64,000 nucleotides of DNA from Robertmurraya dakarensis (lineage in GTDB: Bacteria > Bacillota > Bacilli > Bacillales > Cytobacillaceae): the NCBI RefSeq assembly GCF_900156875.1, contig NZ_LT707409.1, positions 268,008-332,007 on the forward strand. Reading direction: 5' to 3'. Of this stretch, positions 45,373 through 54,745 are shown one piece after another. The number at the start of each line of letters is the position of its first letter. The stretch's first letter is position 1. Below the pieces are notes generated by a model. The model saw only the letters and a program-made list of their open reading frames with translations. It searched no databases and was not told the origin of the DNA. A program made the translations under genes and the position numbers.

Positions 45373-45894
45373 TTGATCTATTCGCTAAAAGGGAAATCTC
45401 CGCAAATACATTCTTCCGTGTATTTGGCTCCGGGGAGTCATGTATTGGGAGATATTATTTTAGAAGAAAATGTGACGGTGTTATTTAATGCTGTGATTCG
45501 GGCAGAGGCTGCTCAAATCAGGATCGGAAAAGGGTCCAATATTCAAGATAATTCGACTGTTCATGTGGATAGTGGATATCCGGTGAATGTTGGGGAAAAC
45601 TGTGTTGTTGGGCATAATGTCATTTTGCATGGCTGTACGGTTGAAGATGGATGTTTGATTGGGATGGGAGCTACGGTCATGAATGGCGCTGTGATTGGCA
45701 CAGGATCAATTGTTGCTGCGGGTGCATTAGTGCCTGAAGGAAAAATCATCGAGCCTGGGGTGCTGGTAGCGGGTGTCCCTGCAAAAGTGGTTCGCAAACT
45801 CTCAAAAGAAGAAATCAAAGGAATTGGAAAAGGTGCGGACGCCTACAAAAACATCGGGCGCATGTATACAGAAGAAGGAATCTTTGATAAGTAG
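45373..45894 (+). CDS. Gamma-carbonic-anhydrase-like hexapeptide-repeat protein
   Basis: This 173-residue protein has a left-handed beta-helix made of hexapeptide repeats (IRIGKGSNIQDNSTVHVD, VGENCVVGHNVILHGCTVEDGCLIGMGA) and belongs to the gamma-CA/YrdA/YtoA group. The three metal-ligand His positions are visible: the first in TVHVD and the other two in VGHNVILHGC. Whether it hydrates carbon dioxide or only binds metal is not known for most members. Start is TTG, 6 nt after GGAGGGG. Confidence 0.9.
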   Translation: MIYSLKGKSPQIHSSVYLAPGSHVLGDIILEENVTVLFNAVIRAEAAQIRIGKGSNIQDNSTVHVDSGYPVNVGENCVVGHNVILHGCTVEDGCLIGMGATVMNGAVIGTGSIVAAGALVPEGKIIEPGVLVAGVPAKVVRKLSKEEIKGIGKGADAYKNIGRMYTEEGIFDK

Positions 45895-45954
45895 CCACTC
45901 ACCTTTTCTAATAGACTGATAATCTCATGATTAATACATTTTGGGTCTGAAGGA

Positions 45955-46085
45955 TGGTTCTAAAGGCCGCTTGAGCTTGGTTTTATCGTATACCCGGCCA
46001 TTAGAAAATTCTAAAGGCCCCCCTGACCCTTTTTTACCGCTTTTGCGGACATTAGAAAATTCTAATGGCCACTGGGGCCTTATTT
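45955..46085. repeat. Intergenic repeats containing TTAGAAAATTCTAA
   Basis: Two copies of ATTAGAAAATTCTAAxGGCC (near 46001 and 46052) and a decayed third copy near 45960 lie about 50 bp apart. Read on the minus strand they give a 61-codon frame with the peptide repeat PLEFSNxR. I treat that as a by-product of the repeat, because no ribosome binding site is convincing. Confidence 0.5.
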
Positions 46086-46141
46086 TTTCAATATAAGGGC
46101 CATGAGAACACTCCAAATAACTCTTCTATGTCATCCACTGC

Positions 46142-47902
46142 CTACTCCCCAACATTCCAAGGCGTTAACCGTTTCTTTTGTGACTGCGATTCCAGCATCT
46201 TAAGCAAGATATTTTGAATCATTTTTGTTTCGGCTGTGGCATACCTGGGGTGTGCTAAATTTTTCTCCTCCAGCGGGTCGAAGGACAAATTGTATAATTC
46301 GTATTGTTCCGGAACGGGTTCATTTTTCGTCGTCTTCACTTCAACCGCTGCCTCACGATGATCTGAAAGAGCAAAGGACCCTTTTGTGATCACAACTTCG
46401 TCTTCCACATTCGGATTGCTCCAAAATTGCGGGTTATCGTAGTAACGCGAAAGCTTCCAGATCTCTTCCCGTTGATTTCCCCCGGTCTTTAATTTCGTAA
46501 TCACCGTTTCCAAGTGATTGGGCTGCGAAACCGATTCATAAGGTTCACCCAGCAGTGTTTCTTGATGCAGCCCTTTAGAAAATTCATCATCTGTCATAAA
46601 ATACAGAGGCTCATTGGCACGTGGAAATTCCTCATTTCCATAAAGCAGCGGAGTAAGATCACGCCCAACAAGGGGCTGTACCTCTGAATGATCCTCACGT
46701 AGTTTATCCTGAACTTCTTGTATCGAAATGCCAGCAAGGCTCAATAATGTCGGAATCACGTCGACATGGCTTGTAAGCATCTTGGTTTCCTTTTTACCAG
46801 AGAAAAGTTTAGGGCTGTGAATGATAAACGGGACATGAATGGATTCTTCATAGGCATTATGCCATTTCTGGAACAATCCTCCATGGGCCCCGAGTAAATC
46901 ACCATGATCGGATGTAAAGACGACAATCGTATTTTCTCTAAAAATGGACTGTTGTAGAGCTTGATACACCTTGAACATTTCATGATCTGCTTCTTTTTGC
47001 AGTGAGTAATAAAGTCTTCTGAAAAAGAGGCTATCCCTCGTCGGCTGCAGGGCTTTTTGATACGTATCACGATAGGAGGCATGGGCTGTTGGCTTAGTAT
47101 CTAGTGATTCTGCCGCTGTCGGAGCTGGTGGAATTGGAGGAACAGTGGGGTCTATTTTAAAATCAAAGGTAGGAAGTAATCTTGTAAATAAGCCATTTAG
47201 CGTAATATCATGCGGGTTAATAAAAGACGACACAATGAGCCACGGCTCAGAATCCTTGGAATGGCCTTCTTCCAGCTCTTTCAGCAGCGTTACGACTTCT
47301 TCTGCGTATACACTATCCCGCCCGCGGATTCCAGTTGAAGCTGATGAACCTGAATTTCTCGGGTCCGTGCCATGTGGTTCAGGACCTATCCAGTCTGAAA
47401 AACCATACTCATTAAGGCGGTCTGCCTGTTCATAAATTTGTTCATTCTTGAGATTCCGTTCTCCTGTACTAGGATCATAGCTTGGCAGGGCGTCCTTTGT
47501 ACCAGGGATGATAATGTCTTCGTTTGAGATATGCCATTTTCCTTTCCAAAAAGTACGATAGCCGGCAGCGCGGAAGTAATCTCCAAGAGTTGGTACACTG
47601 TTAGGGTCCAGCCAAAACTGGTCGGCATCAAACGATCCTTTGGCGGCACCAGGGGTTTGGGTTACGCCATGAAGTGATGGATACTGTCCTGTAAAAAGCG
47701 TTGTCCTGCTGGGGGAACAAGCGGTACTTCCAATATAGTGATTTAAGAAGCTCATACTATTTTCTTCTAATAGACGGTGGGTTTTTAAATGGGTTCTGCG
47801 CCATTTCTTTAATTCTTCATTTTCATATACCGTTGGAAAACGTTCTTCATCGACCATTATAAAAAGGAAATTTGGCATGATGCCAGGTTTTTTCTTTGTC
47901 AC
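46142..47902 (-). CDS. Sulfatase family protein (formylglycine-dependent type)
   Basis: This 586-residue hydrolase has the sulfatase signature ACSPSRTTLFTGQYPSLHG, whose Cys is normally converted to formylglycine. It also has metal-binding Asp/His residues (IMVDEERFP near the start, VVFTSDHGDLLGAHG later) and the substrate-pocket segment KGKWHIS. No signal peptide is visible, so it appears cytoplasmic. GTG 47902 follows GGGAGGG by 7 nt. A formylglycine-generating enzyme gene is not in the window. Phosphonate monoester hydrolase activity is an alternative within this family. Confidence 0.85.
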   Translation of the reverse strand: MTKKKPGIMPNFLFIMVDEERFPTVYENEELKKWRRTHLKTHRLLEENSMSFLNHYIGSTACSPSRTTLFTGQYPSLHGVTQTPGAAKGSFDADQFWLDPNSVPTLGDYFRAAGYRTFWKGKWHISNEDIIIPGTKDALPSYDPSTGERNLKNEQIYEQADRLNEYGFSDWIGPEPHGTDPRNSGSSASTGIRGRDSVYAEEVVTLLKELEEGHSKDSEPWLIVSSFINPHDITLNGLFTRLLPTFDFKIDPTVPPIPPAPTAAESLDTKPTAHASYRDTYQKALQPTRDSLFFRRLYYSLQKEADHEMFKVYQALQQSIFRENTIVVFTSDHGDLLGAHGGLFQKWHNAYEESIHVPFIIHSPKLFSGKKETKMLTSHVDVIPTLLSLAGISIQEVQDKLREDHSEVQPLVGRDLTPLLYGNEEFPRANEPLYFMTDDEFSKGLHQETLLGEPYESVSQPNHLETVITKLKTGGNQREEIWKLSRYYDNPQFWSNPNVEDEVVITKGSFALSDHREAAVEVKTTKNEPVPEQYELYNLSFDPLEEKNLAHPRYATAETKMIQNILLKMLESQSQKKRLTPWNVGE

Positions 47903-48056
47903 AGTAAATCCCTCCCAATAAAGCATTCATGCCATATAGTATGTAGATGACCAAATTTCTGATTACTAAAAAAGATATTGAGCTGCATTCTGTACCGCAC
48001 TCAACGAAAGTATCCTCCATATGATATTGGGAAGTATGACATGGGGGAGAATCACT

Positions 48057-49760
48057 ATGAACAATAACAGAATAGAGAGGGTTTTGTTTCCGGTTTCTAT
48101 TAAAACGATAGGTGGACAAAAATGGGGCTATATCGATCAAAGCGGACAGTTTCAAATTTATCCGCAATTTACAGAAGCAGATGGTTTTCAGGATAATGGA
48201 CTTGCCATTGTCTGGGTTGATCAGCAGGCCGGGGTCATCGACAAAACGGGGAAGTTTGTGATTCCTCCAATTTATGAATGGATACAGCCGTTTTCTGAGG
48301 GACTTGCTGTTGCTTTATTAGAAGGAAAAGGGAATTTGGTAGTGGATGAAAAAGGGCAGGTAGTGACTGCTAAGCATTATCCATATATAAGCAATTACAA
48401 AGAGGGTCGTGCCTATTTTCAAGATGGAAACCTTTCTGGTTATCTTGATGAAAAAGGAAGAGAAGTTATTCCGCCAAGATATGAATATGCCAATGATTTT
48501 CATGATGGTAAGGCACTTGTTAAAATAAAGGAACAGAATTATGCTCTGATCAACAAAAATGGGGAAGTGCTGCAACCTTATTTTTACGAAATGATGGGGG
48601 ATTATGGAGAAGGTTTCATTTCTTTCAGGAAAAAGTACGATAGCAAGTCAGGATATGTGAATGAAGCTGGTAAAGTCGTGATCCCGCCTCGTTTTACAAG
48701 TGCCATGCCGTTTGAAAAGGGCAGGGCGATTGTTAATCTTTCGGAGAACAGCAAGTATCAATACGGGCTGATTGCTAAGAATGGATCCTATGTCATTCCC
48801 CCGTTTTATCATGATATTAATATAATAGGAGAAACTCGTGTTTCCCTTGGAAAAGCGATTGACCCAGAATATCCGTCTATAGGTTCTGTCTTTGCCGTCG
48901 CTGATAGTAAAACAGGGCGGTTGCTTACTGACTTTCTCTACGACACTGTCCATGATTATGATGGAGAATTCAGTTCGGTGATACAAGGCACAGAGTCCTT
49001 TTTTATAAATAAAATGGGGCAGAAAGTGCCGTACCTTCCTGTTATAGATGGCATCGGCCATCTTAGTATAGAGGGGGGAGTGATCAAAGCGTTTGTTGAT
49101 GAACGAATCTCTTATTATGATTTAAAAGGCAGCTTGATTTGGACGCAAAACCAGACCATTCCTCTGACTAAAAAGATCAGTATAATAGAAGAAAAATACA
49201 GACCTAATAAAAATTATCTCGTTTATTATCCGCAGATCATCGGAGTGGCTTCACAAAACAATGTTAATCAAAAATTGAAGGAGCTATCACAAGTAAAGCC
49301 TATCCCAGCTCACGAGCCATTATATTATAGTTATTCCGGGGATTTTACCGTGGTCTTATTTCAAAAGTACTTGCTTGAATTGGAGCTTACAGGATATGAG
49401 TATCCTTTTGGGGCCGCGCATGGCATGCCGACCCTAACGCATGTGAACCTTGATTTGCGGACTGGCCGAATGTATCGCCTCCAAGATTTATTTAAAAGAG
49501 GAAGAGATTATATCAATGTCATTAGTGACATCATTAATAAGAAAATAAATGAACAGCCTGAGTATTATTTTTCACAGGATGAGCCGGCTGTGATTAAAGA
49601 AGACCAGCCGTTTTATGTCACAAATGAACAACTGGTCATCTACTTTGCTCCCTATGAAATTGCGTCTTTTGCTGTCGGGTTTCCGGAATTTGAAATTCCT
49701 TATAGAGAAATTCGTTCAATCATCGATAAAAATGGAGCTTTTTGGAGATCGTTTCATTAA
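48057..49760 (+). CDS. WG-repeat protein with C-terminal DUF3298-like domain
   Basis: This 567-residue protein begins with a series of WG (KWG) repeats of about 45 residues each: KWGYIDQSGQFQIYPQF, AGVIDKTGKFVIPPIYE, SGYLDEKGREVIPPRYE and YGLIAKNGSYVIPPFYH. The C-terminal 170 residues resemble the DUF3298/RsiV-type fold (FGAAHGMPTLTHVNLDL, VIYFAPYEIASFAVGFPEFEIPY). There is no signal peptide. Its role is unknown. ATG 48057 has GGGGGAG 7 nt upstream. The gene is divergent from the sulfatase. Confidence 0.85.
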   Translation: MNNNRIERVLFPVSIKTIGGQKWGYIDQSGQFQIYPQFTEADGFQDNGLAIVWVDQQAGVIDKTGKFVIPPIYEWIQPFSEGLAVALLEGKGNLVVDEKGQVVTAKHYPYISNYKEGRAYFQDGNLSGYLDEKGREVIPPRYEYANDFHDGKALVKIKEQNYALINKNGEVLQPYFYEMMGDYGEGFISFRKKYDSKSGYVNEAGKVVIPPRFTSAMPFEKGRAIVNLSENSKYQYGLIAKNGSYVIPPFYHDINIIGETRVSLGKAIDPEYPSIGSVFAVADSKTGRLLTDFLYDTVHDYDGEFSSVIQGTESFFINKMGQKVPYLPVIDGIGHLSIEGGVIKAFVDERISYYDLKGSLIWTQNQTIPLTKKISIIEEKYRPNKNYLVYYPQIIGVASQNNVNQKLKELSQVKPIPAHEPLYYSYSGDFTVVLFQKYLLELELTGYEYPFGAAHGMPTLTHVNLDLRTGRMYRLQDLFKRGRDYINVISDIINKKINEQPEYYFSQDEPAVIKEDQPFYVTNEQLVIYFAPYEIASFAVGFPEFEIPYREIRSIIDKNGAFWRSFH

Positions 49761-49769
49761 CCCTGATAT

Positions 49770-49815
49770 AAGAAGGGGCACTCACGTTAAAATGAGTGCC
49801 CCTTCTTCATTTTTT
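49770..49815 (+). terminator. Strong terminator of the WG-repeat gene
   Basis: AAGAAGGGGCACTCA (49770-49784) and TGAGTGCCCCTTCTT (49793-49807) form a perfect 15-bp stem followed by a T-run. Confidence 0.88.
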
Positions 49816-49855
49816 CGAATATAAGTCCCGCTGAAATAGAATCCATGTTCAATTC

Positions 49856-49869
49856 TTTAAGCGCTTTCA
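49856..49869 (+). promoter_or_regulatory. cre-like site (CcpA) upstream of the TAXI TRAP genes
   Basis: TTTAAGCGCTTTCA fits the catabolite-response consensus TGWAANCGNTNWCA at all but the second position. It lies 270 bp before the permease start, so glucose repression of the transporter is plausible. The rest of 49816-50138 shows no gene. Confidence 0.45.
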
Positions 49870-50138
49870 TTTGGCTGGTAAAAACAAAAATACTTAGCAT
49901 CTGTTTTTAAAATAATGTTCGATTTTTTCCGGTTAAAACTTTAAATAAATATGAGGTGAGAAAGTTTTTTTATGGAGAGCTAAATAACTAGTTTTCTATT
50001 AAATGAAGTTAGACTATTAAAGCATGTGATTAACTACTACTTTAAAGCCTCTTCGTATTGACGTACTAAAGAAACTACACTAATATAGAATAAACCACAG
50101 AAGATTTATATTTTTTCAACAATAAGGAGGTGGCTGCC

Positions 50139-52067
50139 TTGAGCAAGGAAATGGAATTAGTAGAGAAAGTTGATAGTGAGTTTCGTGTTCGTACATACAT
50201 AGGTAAAACTGCAAAGGCTGTGACTGGACTAGCAGTGCTTTGGTCGGTTTTTCAAATATTTGCTGCAGGTTCAGGTGTTTTTGATGCGATCTCCTTAAGA
50301 GCATGGCATATGATGTTTCTTCTCGTTGTTACATTCTTACTTTATCCTGCTACAAAAAAAGGCAAACGGGAGCTTAAGTTCCCTTCAGTATTCGATATTA
50401 TTCTTATCTTATTAAGTATAGCGTCAACCGGGTATTTACTAGCTTCCTATAAAACGATTGTGCTAAGAGGAGGCTTTCTGCTGCTGCCAGATTACATATT
50501 TGGTGCGATCGGCATTTTGATGATTTTTGAAGCGGCACGCAGGGTGGTTGGAAATCTAGCAATCTTAGCTTTAATATTTTTCCTATATAATTTCTTCGGT
50601 CCGATGGTCCCTGGTATTTTTGGACATGGCGGTTTTAGCATCAAGCGGATCATTGATTATTTGTTCTACGGAAGCGAAGGGGTTTTTGGAATCGCAATCG
50701 GTGTTTCCGCAACCTTTGTGTTCTTGTTTATCTTATTTGGTGCTTTTTTAAGCAGAAGCGGATTCAGTCAATTTATTAATGATTTCGCATTAACGATTGC
50801 AGGGCGTTCTCCAGGAGGACCGGCAAAAGTGGCAGTCATTGCCAGCAGTTTAATGGGTATGATCAATGGCAGTGCCCTGGCCAATGTGGCAACAACGGGG
50901 ACACTGACCATTCCTCTTATGAAAAAAAATGGCTATAAGGCCAGATTTGCTGCCGCTGTTGAAGCGGTTGCCTCAACAGGCGGTCAATTTGCTCCGCCGA
51001 TCATGGGGGCAGCAGGATTTGTGATGGCAGAGTATTTAGGTGTTTCTTATACAGTAGTCATGATTGCCGCGATTATTCCGGCGTTTCTCTATTATTTAAC
51101 CTTGATCATGGTGGTTCATTTTGAAGCGAAACGTCTTGGGTTAAAAGGTCTTTCGAAGGATAATATTCCGAAAGCAATGGATGTGCTGAAGAAACAAGGA
51201 CATCTGTCTCTTCCATTAATTGTATTAATGGGAATGCTATTTATGGGGTACACCCCGCTGTACGCAGCAGTGTTTTCAATTGTCGCCTGTGTAGTCGCAA
51301 GCTGGCTGCGCAAGGAAACGAGAATGGGTCTAAAAGACATCATCTTAGCGCTTGAAGAAGGGGCGAAAGGTGCAGTGGGCGTTGCCGTTGCCTGTGCCGT
51401 TATTGGTGTCATCATTGGAACAGTGTCACTAACAGGTCTCGGTCTGAACTTTGGTTATGCGGTGATGAATTATACGAATGATAGCTTGCTCATCGCCGGG
51501 CTGCTCGTGATGATTATGAGCATCATTTTGGGAATGGGCGTACCTGGTGTGGCAGCGTATGTCATTGTTGCAACAGTTGGTGCTCCTGTATTAATTAATC
51601 TTGGTGTTTCACCGCTTGCTGCTCATATGTTTGTGTTAATTTACGCTTGTTTATCCAATATCACACCGCCAGTGGCACTTGCTTCTTATGTGGCGGCAGG
51701 GATTGCAGGGACCAATCAAAATCAGGTGTCCTTAACTGCCGTAAAGCTTGGATTAACCGGGTTTATCCTGCCATTCTTCTTTATTTTTAATCCGGCGCTG
51801 CTCCTTGGAGCAAATCCGTATTCTGAGAGTATTATCCCTGCGATTACTGCGATTATTGGATGTATTTCACTTGCAGCAGGGCTTCAGGGCTGGCTGCTGA
51901 CGAAAGCGAATGTGGTTCAGAGGGTTATTTTTGCAGCAGTTGGTATTTTAATGATTACACCAGGTAGTTTAACGGACTATATTGGGATTGGTTTATTAAT
52001 AATAGTTATAGCTTGGCAGTGGGCTGCAAAAAGAAAAGTGGCCCAAATCAGTCAGACTATTAACTAA
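50139..52067 (+). CDS. TRAP transporter fused permease (DctQM, TAXI type)
   Basis: This 642-residue membrane protein combines the small and large TRAP permease subunits. The first 130 residues carry four helices (DctQ part). The remainder is DctM-like with IAIGVSATFVFLFILFGAFLS, SSLMGMINGSALANVATTGTLTIP, GGQFAPPIMGAAGFVMAEYLG and ACLSNITPPVALASYVAAGIAG. Fused permeases pair with TAXI receptors, and one is encoded 32 bp downstream. TTG 50139 has AAGGAGG 8 nt upstream. Substrates of TAXI systems are poorly known (glutamate or other organic acids). Confidence 0.92.
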   Translation: MSKEMELVEKVDSEFRVRTYIGKTAKAVTGLAVLWSVFQIFAAGSGVFDAISLRAWHMMFLLVVTFLLYPATKKGKRELKFPSVFDIILILLSIASTGYLLASYKTIVLRGGFLLLPDYIFGAIGILMIFEAARRVVGNLAILALIFFLYNFFGPMVPGIFGHGGFSIKRIIDYLFYGSEGVFGIAIGVSATFVFLFILFGAFLSRSGFSQFINDFALTIAGRSPGGPAKVAVIASSLMGMINGSALANVATTGTLTIPLMKKNGYKARFAAAVEAVASTGGQFAPPIMGAAGFVMAEYLGVSYTVVMIAAIIPAFLYYLTLIMVVHFEAKRLGLKGLSKDNIPKAMDVLKKQGHLSLPLIVLMGMLFMGYTPLYAAVFSIVACVVASWLRKETRMGLKDIILALEEGAKGAVGVAVACAVIGVIIGTVSLTGLGLNFGYAVMNYTNDSLLIAGLLVMIMSIILGMGVPGVAAYVIVATVGAPVLINLGVSPLAAHMFVLIYACLSNITPPVALASYVAAGIAGTNQNQVSLTAVKLGLTGFILPFFFIFNPALLLGANPYSESIIPAITAIIGCISLAAGLQGWLLTKANVVQRVIFAAVGILMITPGSLTDYIGIGLLIIVIAWQWAAKRKVAQISQTIN

Positions 52068-52099
52068 TTATGTATATATAAAAAGGGGAGGTCTACAAA

Positions 52100-53113
52100 A
52101 TGTTAAGAAAGAAAAAAGGCTTTCTAGTATCAATGATGCTAGGTGCAGCCCTTGTGTTAGGTGCATGCGGCGGCGGAGATTCTTCAAGTCAAGAAGGTGG
52201 CAGCAGTGAAGAAGGAGCTAAACAGCAAAATTTAAATTTCCCTACAGCAGGAACAACGGGTACCATCTATCCGCTAGGTTCAGCGATGGCAAATCTTTGG
52301 GGTACTGAAATTGAAGGGTTACGTGTCAATGCTCAAGCTTCTAATGGCGGAGTTGACAACTTGAACCAAATGAAAGAAGGAGAAGCGCATATTTCATTCG
52401 CTACTTCCGGGATCATTTGGGAAGCTTATAATGGTGAAAGAGGATTTAAAGATCGTAAATACGAAGATGTTCGTATTGTAGCTGGTCTTTACTACAATCC
52501 TAATCAGTTTGTTGTTCGAGAAGGTTCAGACATTGAATCTGTTGGTGATTTAAAAGGAAAGAAATTTGCACCAGGTTCAACAGGAAGCACACCGGAAGTT
52601 GAATCAAGCATTATTTTACCAGCGTATGGAATTAACTATCCAGATGATATCAATGCTAACTTTGTTGGATTCACAGAAGCGATTGATTTAATGAGAAACA
52701 AGCAAATTGACGGTGCTTTAATCCAAGCAGGTCTTCCAACTGCGGCAGTTACAGAAATGACTTCAACTGCTGATGGAAAATTAATCGGCATTGAGCCAGA
52801 AATCCGTAAACAATTAATGGAAGAATATCCATGGTACTCTGAAATGACAATCCCAGCTGGTACATATGAAAACCAGGAAGAGGATGTTGACACACTTGCG
52901 ATTAAAATGATGTTAATGGCTGATGCATCTGTTGATGAAGAAACCATCTACCAAATGACAAAAGTATTCTGGGAAAACCTAGACCAGCTTGAGTCTACAC
53001 ATGCGATCGTCAAGCAAATGGAAATCGAAAATGCAGTAACAGAGCTTGCAGGTATTCCATTGCATGATGGTGCGAAGCGTTATTATGAAGAGCAAGGTTT
53101 ATTAGAAGAATAG
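52100..53113 (+). CDS. TAXI-family TRAP substrate-binding lipoprotein
   Basis: This 337-residue receptor has lipobox LVLGACGGG near residue 23 and a Ser/Glu-rich linker. The TAXI domain opens with PTAGTTGTIYPLGSAMANLW. Further family sequence is NAQASNGGVDNLNQMKEGEA and GKKFAPGSTGSTPEVESS. It is exported and lipid-anchored and works with the fused permease encoded upstream. AGGGGAGG precedes the ATG. Confidence 0.92.
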   Translation: MLRKKKGFLVSMMLGAALVLGACGGGDSSSQEGGSSEEGAKQQNLNFPTAGTTGTIYPLGSAMANLWGTEIEGLRVNAQASNGGVDNLNQMKEGEAHISFATSGIIWEAYNGERGFKDRKYEDVRIVAGLYYNPNQFVVREGSDIESVGDLKGKKFAPGSTGSTPEVESSIILPAYGINYPDDINANFVGFTEAIDLMRNKQIDGALIQAGLPTAAVTEMTSTADGKLIGIEPEIRKQLMEEYPWYSEMTIPAGTYENQEEDVDTLAIKMMLMADASVDEETIYQMTKVFWENLDQLESTHAIVKQMEIENAVTELAGIPLHDGAKRYYEEQGLLEE

Positions 53114-53124
53114 AGGGTTTTGGG

Positions 53125-53160
53125 AGAGTCAGGACAATTTTGTTCTGGCTCTTTATTTTC
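53125..53160 (+). terminator. Terminator of the TAXI operon
   Basis: AGAGTCAGGACA pairs with TGTTCTGGCTCT, with two wobbles, and is followed by a T-rich tail. Confidence 0.7.
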
Positions 53161-53174
53161 GATTCAATCGTACA

Positions 53175-53217
53175 AAAAATGCCCTCTCCAAATGTAATGC
53201 ATGGAGAAGGCATTTTT
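53175..53217. terminator. Terminator of the carnitine operon (minus strand)
   Basis: AAAAATGCC and TCTCCA on the left pair with TGGAGA and GGCATTTTT on the right, with a one-base mismatch between the two blocks. It lies just beyond the stop of the thioesterase gene. Confidence 0.75.
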
Positions 53218-53237
53218 ATCGTGTAGAGCTTGATAGG

Positions 53238-53711
53238 TCACTTCCGTATTCCAATCACTCTACCAGCCTGTTTAGGCTTCGGAAGATCTTGCTGCGAGTT
53301 ACCTAAGTTTTCAATGGCAGCTTGGATAGAAGAAGGGAAGGGAGATGGCCGTCCTTCCTTCATATCCATGCCCATGAGCATTTGCTCACTTGTTGCAAGG
53401 GGTGCGCCGTCAGCGTTAAACATTGTGAAAAAGGCATGCATTCTTTTAGAATCGTAATCTAATAGTTGAATATCCACGTGCAGTTCCTCATCTTTATGTG
53501 CTTCCTGTAAATAACATAGATGAGTTTCCAAAGTATAAATTGAATACTGATGTTCTTCACGAAAGGCTTCATCAATCCCTAAATCTACCATCAGTTTATC
53601 AACAGCCAAACTGAATACAAGGGCATAAGCGTGGTCTGTCATATGACCGTTATAATCAATCCAATCATGGCGTACATAATCTTGTAAAAGAGGATTTTGA
53701 ATAGAACTCAT
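53238..53711 (-). CDS. cdhB: Hotdog thioesterase, probable betainyl-CoA thioesterase (CdhB)
   Basis: This 157-residue protein has the 4-hydroxybenzoyl-CoA thioesterase fold with the motif DYNGHMTDHAYALVF near the N-terminus. Alone this gives only acyl-CoA thioesterase. Its place as third gene after the cleavage enzyme and carnitine dehydrogenase, the same order as cdhCAB of Pseudomonas aeruginosa (from memory), makes hydrolysis of betainyl-CoA to glycine betaine and CoA the likely step. GGAGG is 8 nt upstream of the ATG. It lies 69 bp after cdhA. Confidence 0.82.
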   Translation of the reverse strand: MSSIQNPLLQDYVRHDWIDYNGHMTDHAYALVFSLAVDKLMVDLGIDEAFREEHQYSIYTLETHLCYLQEAHKDEELHVDIQLLDYDSKRMHAFFTMFNADGAPLATSEQMLMGMDMKEGRPSPFPSSIQAAIENLGNSQQDLPKPKQAGRVIGIRK

Positions 53712-53780
53712 ATAAGATTCCTCCTAACTATAGTGATCGCAGAAGTGTACTTCTGCGCCATCTGAATTTCTTTTAAAAAA

Positions 53781-54743
53781 TTATATTTTCCCATTCAAGT
53801 TTGCCCCAGGCCAATATTTTGAAAGCAGCTGCTGCAATTCGATTAAGAAATCGTCGCGTCTTTGTTCCAATTCAGAGATCGTGGTTCCGGCCGTTTGCTG
53901 TTCACAGCCATTAATGACTTGATTGCTTAACTCCTCCGTTAATTCTGGTGCGACTAATTTTGTCCAAGGCAGCTTCAGCGCAGGACCGAATTGTTCCAGC
54001 ATATGTCTCATCCCTTGTTCTCCGCCGGCAAGATGAAGCGTTAAGAAGGGGCCCATTAATGCCCAGCGCAGACCAGGCCCATAGATAATCGCAGCATCGA
54101 CTTCTTCTGTTGTTGCAATTCCGTCGTTCACGAGATGAAGGGCTTCACGCCAAATGGCTTCCATTAAGCGGTCGGCGACATGACCTTCGATTTCAGCATT
54201 GATGACTAGCGGCTTCATTTCAATAGATGAATAGAATTGTTCAGCAGTTTCTACCACTTCAGGTGCAGTCTTTTTCCCGCCGACTAATTCTACTAAAGGA
54301 ATTAAATAAACAGGGTTGAATGGATGTGCAACAATGATACGTTCAGGACGTTCACAATCTGCCTGAAGGGTTGATGGCATCAGCCCAGAGGTGCTGGATG
54401 CAATGATAGCATCAGGTTTTGCAAAAGAGTCGATTTGAGCAAGCAGCCCTCGCTTTAATTCTTCACGTTCAGGAGCATTTTCCTGGATCAAATCTGCATG
54501 AGCAACCGCCTTTGCGAGGTCGGGTTCAAAGGTAAGCCGATCTTTTGAGGCCCCTTCGGCAAGTCCTTGTTTTTCAAGAGCTGGCCAAGCTTGTTCAACT
54601 GCGGCACGCATACGTGCTTCAGCATTCGGTGCAGGGTCTGTTGCAATGACATCATAGCCTTGTGATAAAAAGCGGCCAATCCATCCGTTTCCGATTACAC
54701 CTGTTCCAACTACGGTTACGTTTTTAATAGATTGTGAGTTCAT
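53781..54743 (-). CDS. cdhA: L-carnitine 3-dehydrogenase (CdhA/LcdH)
   Basis: This 320-residue NAD enzyme of the 3-hydroxyacyl-CoA dehydrogenase family has the Rossmann motif VVGTGVIGNGWIGRF, the catalytic region SSTSGLMPSTLQ plus HPFNPVYLIPLVELVGG, and the C-terminal helical domain (YGPGLRWALMGPFLTLHLAGG). It oxidises L-carnitine to 3-dehydrocarnitine. The assignment rests on family resemblance and on the two neighbouring carnitine-pathway enzymes. It begins 2 bp after cdhC, so the two are translationally coupled. Confidence 0.88.
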   Translation of the reverse strand: MNSQSIKNVTVVGTGVIGNGWIGRFLSQGYDVIATDPAPNAEARMRAAVEQAWPALEKQGLAEGASKDRLTFEPDLAKAVAHADLIQENAPEREELKRGLLAQIDSFAKPDAIIASSTSGLMPSTLQADCERPERIIVAHPFNPVYLIPLVELVGGKKTAPEVVETAEQFYSSIEMKPLVINAEIEGHVADRLMEAIWREALHLVNDGIATTEEVDAAIIYGPGLRWALMGPFLTLHLAGGEQGMRHMLEQFGPALKLPWTKLVAPELTEELSNQVINGCEQQTAGTTISELEQRRDDFLIELQQLLSKYWPGANLNGKI

Positions 54744-54745
54744 AT

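Noticed and set aside
45931-46116. 61-residue protein-coding gene
   Set aside because: It starts at a TTG without a convincing ribosome binding site and its sequence is explained by the underlying DNA repeats, so it is listed as a repeat.
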